A stretch of DNA of 64,000 nucleotides from Pelobates cultripes (GCA_933207985.1 OW240913.1:358274943-358338942); one strand, 5' to 3'. Shown: positions 33,208-47,900, counted from the stretch's first letter. The notes: generated by a model not told the origin, from the sequence alone. Made by a program: numbers and translations.

Positions 33208-35705
33208 TCTATCTATCTATATCTATTTATTTATTTATTTAAATACTTTATTTTTGTAGTGCAGTTATTAGGTACAAGCAGGCTTGAGGTACTCCACCGG
33301 CATTCCTCGAGCTTTGTGACATATTTCACAAGTGGGGTTAAGATAGGCAGTGCACATTTTTTATATAACAGGTACATCCGAAAACATTAAGCTTTTGTTA
33401 GTGTATGTTGCATTGACATGACAGTAGTTGCTGTGTCTAAGATGCTTTCCCAACCCTGTGCCGTAGAAAGCGGAGAGGTGGAGGTGTTACGAGTGGGCCC
33501 ATGGTGTGGTGTGTCAGCGTATGAAGTGACTGAGTGCGTGCTGAAGGTGTAGTGCCTGTACTCGTGTTTTGGGGGGGGTTAACATAGAGATCCCAACTGT
33601 TGCTTAGTGTCTGTAATGAAGGGTGACATATGGTTTACACGTTTTAAACAGGCTTATGTGAGTTCTAAGCAATAAAATACAATAAGTTGTATAGGCGCTT
33701 CCAATCTTAAATATAACAATAAACGTGAGTGTGAAAGAAGGTGTAATCCCTTAACACCTTAAAAACAAAGTGAAAGAATATAGATAGATTCACACACACT
33801 AAAAGATACAGTATGTAAATATTCCACCTATTGGAGATATAGGTATTGTAGTTACACCTGTAAAACAAATAAAATACACATAGTGTTTTCCATACAATAA
33901 AATACAAATAATTATAATATATGAGGAATAAACTCACAAAGATGGAGCCTCATAGGCTCTATGTACATTACCCTTGGGTGCCTATCCAGGCTCTCGATAA
34001 GCTTCTTATGAAGAACTCGAAGTCCACGAATAAAAATGTAGATACAAATTTATTAAATATACTAGTAAAAATATATACTATAGAGGGACAAAGATAGGGC
34101 AGGGATAAAAATAGAATATAACACAGTATTACACCGCAATTATGGCCAGAAATTAAAAGCAGTGAAAATACCAAAGTATATATACAATAAGAAAATACCG
34201 CCAACAGAAAAAGTCCCAGTAAAAGTCCAGTACTGGACTGCTTTTTTGCATTAGGCCACTCTGACAGGCTAGGGAAACATCTAGCTAAAACCAATTGTAT
34301 ATGCAGTTATTCTGGTGAGTCAGCAGTGTCCAAGTCCTGGTGGTTGTCTCCATTATTTTATCAGGGCAGGCAGGGTTTTGGTGGTAGCTTGTGGCATCCC
34401 GCCTCTGCGCGTTCTGTGCCGGCTGTCAGCCCACTACATTTCGAGGCTGGGTTGTAGAGTCCTTTGCTTCAGGGGAGACAACCAGAAAGGAGGCGGCAAA
34501 GTAGTGGTGTCGAGTGGGCTCTCGCTTCTCCGATGTGCTGGAGCGTCTTTGTGGGCTGAGAGGAGCTCCGTCGCTGATCAGCTATCTGCATGTGGTGCGG
34601 TGTGTCACCATCTTGGTGCAGGGTGCAGCATTAGGTATGTGAGACCGGTTCCCCGATGTGTCAGAGGTTCCCGCTTCCGTGCCTTGTTTTGCAGTGGGTT
34701 CTTTCGTGGTGCGGGAGCTGGCTTATTGCGTCCCCGTCTTTTCCGCTTATTGCCGCCTTGAGGTGAGCGTTGTGCTGGGATGCCTTGACGGGTGTTTACC
34801 GGTGGTCGTTGTGGCGTGTTGGTTTGCAAGCACCCGGTTGCTTTGCCGTGTATTGTGGGCGTCTGGGGACCACATTTTCTCTTGCTGGTTTTGACGCACG
34901 TGGCGTCCGCCATCTTAGGTAGGGTGCCCCGGATCAGGCTGCTGATGCTGCTGGGCCCAAGCTGCTTTGCCGCTTTCGGGGTCACAGGGTGGAGACCGGG
35001 ATCACCCCCGCCGGCCCGGGGGGGGGAACAGGGCCAGGTCCTCGCCGGTCCGGTCCTCCGGCCGGGCACTGTCAGGCAGGATAGCGGGGCAGCGGTCGTC
35101 CGCCCCACTCACCGCCGAAGAAGGCCCCATCTGGAGCGACAGTTTCTCCCCCAGGGGACTGCAACTCTGGGAGTCAGCCTCTTCCTGGGTCCAGTGGTCT
35201 CAGCACATGGAGGATCGGTCCTGTCGGTCTGCTATCCCAGGGTAAATCATGCTTTAAGGGCTTATAGAGTGCGAAAGTGCAGGAGCTGAGGTTGCTTGCG
35301 ACCATCCATCTATTTCTATATCTATCTTTATCTATTTATATATCTATTTATATATCTATCTATATCTATCTATATCTATTTCTATATCTATCTATCTATC
35401 TATATCTATTTCTTCCTTTCTATCTATCTATCTACCTATCTATCTATCTATCTATCTATCTCTATGTCTGTCTGTCTCTAGCTATCTATTTCTATCTCTG
35501 TCTGTCTGTCTCTAGCTACCTATTTCTATCTCTATCTCTATCTATCTATCTATCTATCTATTTCTATATTTATTTCTATATCTATTTCTTCGTTTCCGTC
35601 TGTCTGTCTGTCTGTCTAGCTCTAGCTATCTATTTCTATCTCTGTCTGTCTGTCTGTCTGTCTATCTCTAGCTATCTATTTCTGTCTGTCTGTCTGTCTC
35701 TCTAC

Positions 35706-35741
<36 letters not shown>

Positions 35742-35742
35742 T

Positions 35743-35797
<55 letters not shown>

Positions 35798-35872
35798 ATC
35801 TAACTATCTCTATCTCTGTCTGTCTGTCTATCTATCTACCTATCTCTCTATCTCTATGTATATCTCTATGTG

Positions 35873-35923
<51 letters not shown>

Positions 35924-35930
35924 TTCTGTA

Positions 35931-35967
<37 letters not shown>

Positions 35968-38900
35968 GTCTATCTATTTCTATATATATTTCTGTATCTA
36001 TTTCTATTAATCTATATCTTACTATCTATCTTTTTCAATTGTCTGTCTGTCTGTCTGTCTGTCGCTATTTATCTATCCTGATCTATCTATCATAATCTAT
36101 CTATCCTAATCTATCTATCATAATCTATATATCTAATCGATCTATCTAATCTATAGGGTCTATCTATCTATCTATCTATCTTTCTATCTATCTATCTATC
36201 TCACACTATCACACTCTCTCACGATCAGGCCCTCTGCCCCCGTGCCACTTGCGGCATCCTTGCTTACCTCATCACAGCAAGCGGCATCATCTGGTCCCTG
36301 CCTCCAGACTGGCGGTGTGTCTGACGCTGCACGCTCCAGAGCAGCTTTCTTATATGTGTGCCAAACCCGATCATGTGACCCGGCACACAGTGATGACTTC
36401 AGAGACCACAAGGGAGGGAAGAAACTCCTCCCGCGTGTTGTGGTTAACACTAATTGGAGGTTAGCCAATCAGACACACCCTGTGTGTATATAAGCTAACC
36501 TCTCCCTTGCCTCAGTGCCCTGTTGTGGTCTTTGGTTTACCATTGAGCGTTGAATTTGTTATTTGGATTTCCTGGTTACTGATAATTGGCTTTGTCTCTC
36601 GTTATTCTGTCTCTCTGTTTCCCTTGACCTCGGCTCGTGTTTTGACTATCCCTTTTTGCATAACCCGACCATTCTAAGGATTGGTATTGCAATTCTCTCT
36701 ACTCTGTCCTGTCTGCATATTAGGGTTGCCTAGTGAACATTACACTCGCACCGTCTCTCACACTCTCACCCACACTCACTCTCTCACTCACCCACCCACA
36801 CTCACTCACTCACCCACACTCCCACACTCTCTCACCCACATTCACTCTCTCACCCACATTCACTCTCTCACCCACACTCACTCTTTCACCCTCACTCACA
36901 AAATAAGTTTACATACGGTTTGGATCCTCCTGCTTGGTCTCTGGTCTCCTGCCCGTCAGCCTGTCAGACAGAGCCGCTCTGTGTGCAGGAGATCTTATCT
37001 CCCCACACTGTCGGCTCTGGTTACTGATAGGCTCCGAGGTTACTACAGGACACAGGATGCGCGTTCACAGTGCCTACTGTGTCCTGATAGCATGTTTGAT
37101 GTATTCAGCTCAATGTTAATTACAAGACTAATGAAAACAAGTAAATATCTGTAGGCAGTAAATTGTACACTTACATTATCTTTTACAGCAAAGAAAGAGG
37201 ACATGGAGGAGAATGTTATTGGCTTAAATAACCTGTTGCTGCTGGATTGGTTAACAGTGTTCTATTATGTTTGGTTGTTGTTTCTTCTGTTGTTTTAACC
37301 TAGCTCATTATTTAGCTATTTCTTTGCTGGTATAATGGAGTAGTAAAGAGAGGTAAGCATAATAGGAACCTCCTGTCTAACATAGAATCCCAAATTGTAT
37401 TAGGCATTTCTTTAATAGCAGTAACAGCTCTGGGGGGTATGGAGGGGGAAGGGTGTAACAATAAAAATAAAACTTTAGCATTTCTTTTCCTGGCACTAGA
37501 GAATACTGGAGTGCCCCCCTCCCTTCTGCCCCCAATCTCATTTCGCTGAATGGGTTAAAACCCCTTTAGTCACTTACCTGAATCCAGTGCCAATGCCCTT
37601 CGGTGCTGGGTCAGGCTCTGCCAACACTCCTCTCCTGTCGACGTCCACCGGCGGAAGAAACATAATGCGCATTGAATTATTATTCAATGCTTTCCTATGG
37701 GGATTCCGGCGACGCTGGAGGTCCTTATGCATAGCGTGAGGACGTCCAGCCTCATTTAGACGACCAAGAAGAAGCCGTCTAAGAAGCCGGAAGGCCCTCT
37801 AGTGGCTGTTGGGTAGACAACCACTAGAGGAGGACTAACCCTGCAAAGTAATTATTGCCGTTCATAAAAACTGCAATAATTACACTTGCAAGGTTATGGG
37901 TGATGAGAGATGGCACCCAGACCACTTCAATGAGCTGAAGTGGTCTGGGAGCCTACAGTGTCCCTTTAATCATAAGAGAAGTGAGTGTATAACTGTATTT
38001 GACATTTGTTTATCTGTGTGTATTTGGCAACGTGGAAGTTTGAGTGAATGTCTAGCAGTGTGTGTGTTGGTGCGTTTCATGTGTCTGTCAGTATGTAACT
38101 GTCTATGTCTGGCAGAGTGTAGCTGTGTGTCTAGTAGTGTGTAACTCTGTATGTGTCTAGCAGTGTATAATTTATTTATTTTGGCAGTGTTTTTTTTTTC
38201 CAATACAGGAAACCACAATGTCATCTAGCAAATATCTAGCTGAATTGGAATTTTTTTTTTTTTTAAAAACAGAAATTTAAATAATCTTTTTTTTTTTTCA
38301 AATGTCTACTATAGCAAGAATGAATGTAGACAACCCAGATCGATCAGTATATTGTACTTACATTTTAGATCCGCTGATATTTTGTCTAGACTGCTTAACT
38401 AGCATAATGTCCTTGTCTTATAATTTATTTTAACTCTTCAAATTAAAAAATAGGTACCCTTGGTCATTCACAAAATGTACTGAAACCAAATATTTACAAT
38501 GTTTTATTTATATAGGTGTTTGTTCATTCCTGAGTTCCATTGCAGTTCTTACCATGAAGAAAGAATTTCTAAACTTGGTGGTCCCATGGAACCAAAGTTT
38601 CCAGAAAGACTACTGTGGCATCTTTCACTTTAAGGTAAAGCCACCGTGGGCCCCGGAATGACTTTCTGAAAACTACACTGATGTTACATCTGATTTTTAT
38701 AGCATATATTGAAATGGCCAATTATTACACAGTAAATGATGGGATAAGTGCATTTTAAGATGTTTCTTCCATGCGCATTACAGCTGAGCTCTAAGTTGGC
38801 TCCATCAAATGTGAGTGGCATTATATAGGATTACCTCAGTATTCACTTACTGGTCATACTATATTGCACCATTGTATTTCTTTGTTTTTTTTTGTCTTTG

Positions 38901-41900
38901 AGGTCAACTGTGTGTATAACTTCAAAAAGATTTGTGTACATTGTGAGTGAAAATGTGGAATGGTTGTTAAAGGAATATATATCAGGCCTGCTTTGCTAAA
39001 CAGCAGCCAGAGAATGTTCAGTTAAATGTCCCAGGGAGAGATGTTAAGTTTGCAATATACATTGCTGATACTATGCAAAACACGGTATGGGTCTCTGGGG
39101 CAGAGTACTTGGAGAGCAGGATGGGCCAGTGCTCCAACAGCACTAGTTGCTCTGTAACAGACCGGATCTTGGATTTAACCTAACCCCTTAAGACCGCAGC
39201 CAAATGTACAAGTTGTGATCAAAACAAAACGTAAACAAAACCTGGCATTTGCGCTATATGTCTGTCCAACCGTAATTCACCTCTTTCATATTAAATGCAC
39301 CCACACTTATATATATCATTTTATTCAGGGGAAACAGGGCTTTCATTTAACATCAAATATTTAGGTATGCAACATAATGTAATATGAATAAAATATAAAA
39401 AAATGGGAGAAAATAAGAGTTCTATGTTGTCACGATTCCGGAACCTAACACGCTAACAGGTCACAGAGAGGAAGGGTGCTATACCGGTCCTTAGAGTGGC
39501 CAGGCTAAGCACACTAAGAATGGTCAGGAGACAAGCCAAGTAAAGGGAGTCAGAAAACGGGAGAACGAGAAACAAGCCGAGGTCAAAGAAGTGGAGAAGA
39601 CAGGATAATCGGAAAAACGAGCCAAAAAATCGGAAACCAGAGAGCAACACGAGAGAACAGCAATACAGGTATCACAAGACCACAACATGGCACTGAGGGA
39701 CAGGAAAGGTAAGTATAAATACCCTTGGTTTAATTCTGATTGGATAACTTCCAATCAGAATTAACAATCACACGTGGGGGATATCTATACCTCCCACTGT
39801 GATTGTGGTACTGTTTCTTTAACGCCAGGTCACTCATGTGACCACGGCGTTTGCATAATTTAGTGACCTCCCAGCGTGCAGCGTTATACATGCTGCCGCT
39901 GTGGGGCATGGAGGACGCGAGCGGCAGAGAGGAGACGCCGGCCGCGGATCCCTGACATATGTGACATTTTAACTGTAAATGTCATAATACTGTTTGCTTT
40001 TACTGCAATAAAATACACATATTTGTATTCATTGATGTCTCATGTGTAAAACAGTACCCCCTATGTACAGGTTTTATGGTGTTTTGGGAAATTACAGGGT
40101 CAAATATAGCGTGTTACATTTTTCATTTTTTTCACATTGAAATTCGCCTTTGAGACCATATGGTAGCCCAGGAATAAGTATTACCCCCATACACACTCCC
40201 ATATATTATTTCATTCTACATGTATTTTGATATAAATATATATATTAATTTTAAAATACAGTTAGAACGAAATTACACGTGTATATATATTTTTTATTTA
40301 TTTTTTATTTAATCAATATCATTGTACGTGTATTTTGATATTAATATAAATGTAATTATGTATATATTAATATTAAAATACACTTAGACAGTGTATATGT
40401 CCATAAATATTGGGACATCAACACAATTCTAATCTTTTTGGCTCTATACACCACCACAATGGATTTGAAATGAAATGAACAAGATGTGCTTTAACTGCAG
40501 ACTTTCAGCTTTAATTTGAGGATATATTAATGGGAGGCACATATACAAACTGTTGCAATTCCTACACCGTTCACCTGATTTGTATGTAAATACCCTCAAA
40601 TTAAAGCTGAAACTTAAAGCAAATCTTGTTTGTTTCATTTCAAACCCATTGTGTTGGTGTATCGAGCCAATAAGATTAGAATTGTGTCAATGTCCCAATA
40701 TTTATGGGCATATACACTGTCTAAGTGTATTTTAATATTAATATATACATAATTACATATATATTAATATCAAAATCCACGTACAATGATATTGATTAAA
40801 TAAAAAATAAATAAAAAATATATATACATGTGTAATTTCGTTCTAACTGTACTCCTCCTACTTTCTTTTACATTTTAAGATGTAGTTTAATACACAGAGA
40901 GAACAAGAGAGGAAATATTAGAAATGGGCAAAGCCCATATCAAAATTCCAAAAGGGTTACAGAGATATCAAGGGGCATAACCCCACACAATTATTTAAAG
41001 AAAAAGAAAAGAGCTAAAGTGAAATGGTTGTTCCATTAGAGATGGAAAAATTGGACATCCATTACACAAAAAGATATCTCATAAAAATAGTAAAATAATT
41101 ATTGGGTATAACCTTTATTAAGCCGCATATAAACAAAAAACAAAAAAACTATAAAGTGTAATAATAATGAAATACTTGTGAAACAAACAAGTGAGATAAA
41201 AACTGGGTAGATGCAGTGTGGATACCCTCAAACGGTAATGGAGTGGCTAAAGTCTCTTAGGCTTAAATTTGCACTAGAGAGTATAATACAGAGTACAGAT
41301 TATTACAAAGCCACTCCCTATATATTGATAAATCCACACAAATTGTCATAGACTCTTATATATTTTTAAGCATACAGATTAGAATTAAATCAATAGTATA
41401 GGAGCTCTTGATAAAGGCGTGTGATCGCGCCGAAACGCGCGTCGAGCGTTAGTCGTGTTTTATTTTAATACTGGGGGATGCCGATCTTATGTTGGGGGAT
41501 CTAGTTTGAGTATTTACTGGGTCTTCTCAGCTGTTACCATCTTGTCAGGAGTAGCTAGTGGCAGCAGTAAGAGTTAGGAATAGCGTCATCTGAGAGACCA
41601 TCTAGTCAGCGACTCTTAGCGTTAGGCTGCCTTGAAGCAGCAGCCAACTGTTTATACAGAAGTCTACTACAGTGTATGCAGACGTGGACTCTCTACATAG
41701 ATATAGAAATTTTAGTGGTTCTGAAGCACCAGTGTATAGTCTATATAGGAGTTCATTCTAGGGAATGCAGATGTGGATAGGGTATATTATCTAAGTGGTT
41801 TTTGTTCGTGGGATGAATTTTTCTGTTTGACGGCTGCCTCTATAAATTTGGGGTTTGAATTTTTAACCCATTTCATTACTAAGAGACAACTGCACATTAA

Positions 41901-44900
41901 CCCCCCAGGTTCAACCCTAACCACCTATTGAGCATTCTATTTATCTATATATACATCTATGTTTTAACTGGTGTATTGAGACATTGTCTCTAGTATGGTT
42001 TCCATCAAACTAAGTACTATGTGTGCTCATTTATTAACCCTATCTATACTCCCATAAGGATACACTTGGATACTAGTAACCATATAGTGTATATATCTAT
42101 ATAAAGGCTGCTATTTATCTACTGACTAGACACCTTTTGCTTAACCTCCAACTGAGTAGCAAAGATAATCATATTCCCACTCAACCTCCCTCCAGACTCT
42201 CTTTTCTATTTGCAACAATTTAGAATAACTTTATACGATAGACTTATATTCTATGGATACTATTGATTTAATTCTAATCTGTATGCTTAAAGGACCACTA
42301 TAGTGCCAGGAAAACAAGTATGTTTTCCTGGCACTATAGTGCCCTGAGGGTGCCCCCACCCTCAGGGACCCCCTCCCGCCCGGCTCTGGAAAGGGGAAAG
42401 GGGTAATAACTTACCTTTTTCCAGCTCTGGGCGGAGAGCCTATCAATATATAGGGAGTGGCTTGCTGTAATCACAGTGCTGTGGCTGTCAATGAGACAGC
42501 CACTAGAGGATTAGGGGGAAGGCTTAACCCATTCATAATTATAGCAGTTTCTCTGAAACTGCTATAATTATGAAAACATGGGTTAACCCTAGAAGGACCT
42601 GGCCCCCAGACCACTTCATTAAGCTGAAGTGGTCTGGGTGCCTAGAGTGGTCCTTTAAAAATATATAAGAGTCTATGACAATTTGTGTGTATTTATCGAT
42701 ATATAGGGAGTGGCTTTGTAATAATCTGTACTCTGTATTATACTCTCTAGTGCAAATTTAAGCCTAAGAGACTTTAGCCACTCCATTACCGTTTGAGGGT
42801 ATCCACACTGCATCTACCCAGTTTTTATCTCACTTGTTTGTTTCACAAGTATTTCACTATTATTACACTTTATAGTTTTTTTGTTTTTTGTTTATATGCG
42901 GCTTAATAAAGGTTATACCCAATAATTATTTTACTATTTTTATGAGATATCTTTTTGTGTAATGGATGTCCAATTTTTCCATCTCTAATGGAACAACCAT
43001 TTCACTTTAGCTCTTTTCTTTTTCTTTAGTTTAATACACAACTGTCATCAAATTTTCATTTTTAAATATTTAATAAAATTAATTCAACTTAGTAATGGTT
43101 TTTTAATATGACATAAATGGATTTATTTATTTTTTTAAGAAATGTTCACTTATTATCTGAGCAGCCATATTGTATTAAACTCTACTGTTATCTGACCAAC
43201 TGCTGCTCAACCTAACTTGCCTGCTGCTCCGGTTTCACATAGAACAATCACAGCAGGCAGATTGAGCAGCGGTTTGTCAGATAACAGCCCAGCCCGATAA
43301 AAAGAGGATTTTTTTCTTTAAAAAAATCAACACACATCATTTAAAAAACGATATAATTAAGTTTAATTAAATGTAATAAACGTTTAGAAAATGACAAGTA
43401 AAAATGTGACAGTTGTTCTTTAAGTACCAGTATTCCATTTCAAATATAGGCAGATATTCTTTGTGCTTGGCCCACATTCCGCCCCCCCACCTTGTTTTGA
43501 CTTGTGACTATTTTTCTCCCAGTTCTGGCAGGAAGGAGATTGGGTTGAAGTCGTTGTGGATGACAGGCTGCCTGTGAAATCAGGGACAAAGACATTGTGG
43601 AGTGCGCACTCACAATCTTCCAATGAGTTTTGGAGTCCACTCTTAGAAAAGGCTTACGCTAAGTAAGTAATATCTCATCCTGTGCTATCTAAATAAAAAA
43701 TGTAGGGATACAATGCATCACTGAGAAAAAAATAACACATAGATTGATAATATACAGATAGACAAATAAAAACAATTATGGGTCATGCACATTTCATGTT
43801 CAGGGGTGAATATAGAAGTGTTTGGCAAATGTCCCTTACCTATCCCTCCATCACATGCCCCATGCTGATTTTGTGTGAAGGGAACACTATACCTGGTTGG
43901 ACCTAGGGCTAGCTATAATTAGCATGGGGGGCTACTATAAACAAGTATCTGGATTTGGGCAGGGCTGGATTAAGATTGCCAATGCTATTCAGGATGTAAG
44001 ATGTTGAGTATATCAAATCTTCTTTATTTCATGTATTTCCATCAAATTATATGTCTGTCTTTTTTTATCCACCATCAAGTTCTTGTTCCATGCCTCTTCA
44101 TTTTCAAATTCTCCTTGCTCATTACTCTCACCCCTCCTAATTTACCATCCTTCTTATTTCTCTTTGCATTTTACTTCCATATACCCATTCCTCTTCTTTC
44201 TATTTGTTATTTTTTTCACGTCATTGTCCACTGCATTGTCCATTTTAGCAGCTCTGTCTGTGACCATGAACCCAAAGTGCACATTGGTGCCTGCCTGCTA
44301 CCCCAACAAATGTATCAGCATTTGTCAAATTTCTTGCAAGATGCATTCGGGAGTGTGATTTCCGTCCATTACTTCAGCACGTAGCAGGAGAGATCAGTAG
44401 CACTGCTACCCTATAAATCCACTCCCGGTCTGCCATGCTACTAAGGTTGGACCTCCTTCATTATCACCATACCAGGCACCGTGGGTTGCCATCAGTGTGT
44501 CAACAAGGAGAGGAAGGCATTATGGCCAGTAGGAGCACTCCATAAATCTGCGATCAAAAGCAATGGCTGAGATGTAGTCTTTGCCAGATCCCCTTCAATA
44601 CTGCCATGGAAGAATGGTACAGTAATAGGACTAGGTTCCTGCTGAAAGTGGATTGCAAGGAAATGATATAATATCGAGCAATGGCCTATAAAGGCTCCCC
44701 ATCTATCATGAAAAAGAAGCTCCCTACCACAGCGATCAGCCGGGTAATCAGACAGGTGGTTTCATTGAGCATGCAGTTTTGACACGGCCCTGGTATAAAA
44801 TCCAACATGATTTTCAAAAGTGGTTTACTTTGTGTGTAAAGATTGTCTCTGATAGTTCCAACAAACTAGATTCTGCTGATTTCTCCCTTAGTTGCTTCTT

Positions 44901-47900
44901 GGTGATCTAGAAGGACTAGGGCATAGCACTGTAAATTACACTGGTTTTCCTGATGCCTTGCCTTGATCATAAAAGAGAGAAGGTATATCAATTGCACTAG
45001 CTGTGGTAAAAGGAACTGCAGTGGGAGTGGAAGCAGAAGTGGAGCTGGTGGCCTTCTTCTTTGTAGCAGAAAAAAAACCTTCCTTGTACATTAACGGTGA
45101 GGCTTTCTATTTTAGCTTCATATCATGCAGCTCTCTTTTCCTTTCATTTCATGCTGTTATTTGAAAGGTGTACTAGTCCTACTGCTGCAAAAGTTACTTC
45201 AAGTTTGTGTTTGGGGGAGCCCTGCATGCTATACATACATAAGAGGGCTGCAGTGTGTGTGTGTGTGTGTGTTAGGGGTGCAGTGTATGCAATGTGTGTA
45301 TGTGTGTGAGAGGTGTAGTGTGCGTGAGAAGGGTGTAGTGTTGGGAATGTAGTGTGTGCTAGGGGTGCAGTCTGTGTATGAAGGGTACAATGTGTGTGTG
45401 AGGTGTGTGTGTGATTGGGGTACAGTGCATGTGGGGGTGCAGTGTGTGTATGAACGGTACAATGTTTGTGTGTGTGTGAGAAGTGCAATGTGTGTGTGTA
45501 TGTGTGTGAGGTGTAATGTGTGTGAGAAGGATGCATTGTGTGTGTGTGAAAGGGGTGCAATATGTGTAAGGGATGGTATAGGGCATGGGGGTTGGGAAAC
45601 GTTGTGCCCTCTCCCTTCTTACCTTTTTCTCAGGGAGCAGGTACATTACAAGTCCTGGTGGTTCAGTGGTGGTAACTCTAACCTGCAGTACCACCGGCTC
45701 CATGCAGAGTTCACTCTTCTTGCAAGTTCCTCTGAGCATTGCCATAGTAACCTGTGGTAACTTCCCAGCTCGCGATAGAAACTTTCAGCCTTCCAGCTCC
45801 TCCTCTTCCCTCATTCTGAGTATTAGTGCCTGTGAGCTGGTGAGGGATATATTTGATCTCCCCACAGGCCTGTGAAGGTACACGGCAAGGCTGGCAATTG
45901 GATAGTGTCAGTTTGATCTCCCCTGGTGGCCTTGGTCAAAGGCCAGTCTGGGTCTGACGCTTGGAGTAAAGTGCCTCCATGACATACGCCACACAGTATG
46001 AGCGTGTTTAATGATGTTGCCTGAAGACAGTTCTGTGGTGTCTGGATGCATTGATATCAATAATATGACATGCAAAAAATTTATGACCACACAACCAGAA
46101 ATCTTGCATGAAGTGTAATTGCATGAAAGATAAAATAAAAAAAAATTAAAAAAAACACAGAAAAGAGAACATAGGTGGTAGTATATTGGTATATGGGGAA
46201 AAAATCGATATTCTATTCACATTTATTTGAGCAACTCCATAATTGTAGGCATACAGCCATACTACCTCTGTTTTAATTGGGTTGTATGTATTCATTTATC
46301 CCTTTTAGAAATACTGTCAACAACTTTATACTCACTTACCTTCACCATAGAAACAACATCACTACCATTCATCTTTGGATTTCTTAGATGCTGTTTGACA
46401 TTTATTTCCACAGGCTAGAAGGATCGTATAAAGCTATCGGGGAGTATCCATCAAATCGTCTCATAGATCTAACCGGTGGTGTAATAGAGTTCTATGAGCT
46501 AAAGAATGCACCAGCTGATTTGTTTCAGCTGCTCCAGAAAAGAACAAATGCATTGATCGCCTCCAATACTGTAAGTTTTACAAGATTATTTATTCGTAAA
46601 TACCTCCTCACAATTGAAAGAAATTTTAATGCATAAATTATTGTCATATTTTTGTTAGAGACCCCTTAAATAAGGTGGGACTACTCAACCGTTTCATAGT
46701 AAAAACAAAAAAGGGAAATGAAGGCACACCAGGAACATGCATTTCTCAGGAATTGTGCTGCTGTAGACACCACAATTTATACATAATTCAGATTAAGGAA
46801 CAGCTGAAACACCAAAATATTTTTTTACATTTTACAAGGCTACTTAAAATTACCTATCTCAGCAAACAAATATGGGGATTCAGTTACACCATATGGCCAT
46901 CGTCTAGACTGTAAGCTCGTTTGAGCAGGGCCCTCATCTACCCATTGTTTCTGTGTCACTCTGTAATTGTCTCATTTATTGTAAACTTCCCTTTTCATAA
47001 TATTGTAAAGCGCTGCAGAATTAGTTGGCGCTTTATAAATACCAATAATAATAATGCCCACCACTACATCACAGTACCACAATATTTGGGGGTCTGACAC
47101 TAATTCCAATGCGTGAAACAAATAAATAGTGCTAGTGCTAAACAAGCTAAAGCAATGGTTTAGAAACCAGTCATCATGGCCCACCAACAGTCCAGGGTTT
47201 GTCAGTATTTCCATTGGAATAAAAAAAGGAAATACATAAAACCTGGATTGTTGGTGGGACATGAGGACTGGGTTGGGAACCACTGAGCTAAAGTGTATTT
47301 TAATAATATGTTGTAAGAGTATTGTGAATATATATAATGCAAAATGAATTTGATAAAAAATGCAATTAAAAAAAAATGCCGTGTCCAAAATAAACAAAGT
47401 GGTGTTGATAGACCCTCATGACACACATTTTTAAAGGGACACTCTAGACAACATAAGTGGGCTTGGCTAACATTCTCAATCTCTCAGGAGTTTCACAAGA
47501 TTGAGTGAAAAAGATTCATATTGTGAATGGGGAGCTACTGAAGTTAATATCTTAGAAAACAAATATGGAGATACAGCCATATAGTCTTTAGCCCACCACT
47601 ACTTCACAGTACCCCAATTTTGGTGGGTTCGACCCTAATTTCAACATGGGAGATAAAAGAAATAGTGCTAAATAAGATAAAGTGTAGTTAAATAATCTGC
47701 TGCGAGAGCATTTTGAATATTTACATCAAAGCAGGGAGAGCTCACAAATCAGCTCACCTAGCCACCTGCCCCGAGGCTAACAAGGCATTTGCCTGGGCAT
47801 TTGGGGGCAGCGTTTTTTGCCGCCCCCTGGAAAGTGCCACCCAAGGCAAATGCCTTGTGGCCTCGCAGCAAATACAGCGCTGGGGAGGGTAGGATCCATA

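Larger units (their letters stand above)
40897..43026. mobile_element. Foldback element B with hammerhead-like motif
   Basis: The left arm (about 40998-41402) and right arm (about 42247-42290 plus 42655-43026) are near-identical inverted copies of about 400 bp. The loop (41403-42246) carries a hammerhead-like core at its left edge. A TTAA MITE split the right arm later. No ORF. 14-bp duplications flank the whole. The first ~100 bp (40897-40997) are not part of the inverted repeat. Confidence 0.82.

Noticed and set aside
34315..35289. Several overlapping frames on both strands in GC-rich DNA
   Set aside because: Stops are rare in GC-rich sequence. No domain, splice pattern or homology was recognised.
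35277..36095. A 272-codon open frame rich in Tyr, Leu, Ser and Ile
   Set aside because: It is the translation of the CTAT/CTGT microsatellite and has no independent coding evidence.
38516..38530. A shifted exon 3 acceptor that would restore GDCW
   Set aside because: No alternative AG nearby encodes Asp-Cys-Trp. The used acceptor keeps the 119-nt exon length and the frame on both sides.
45144..45745. Long His/Thr-rich frames on the minus strand
   Set aside because: They are translations of the GT-rich minisatellite.
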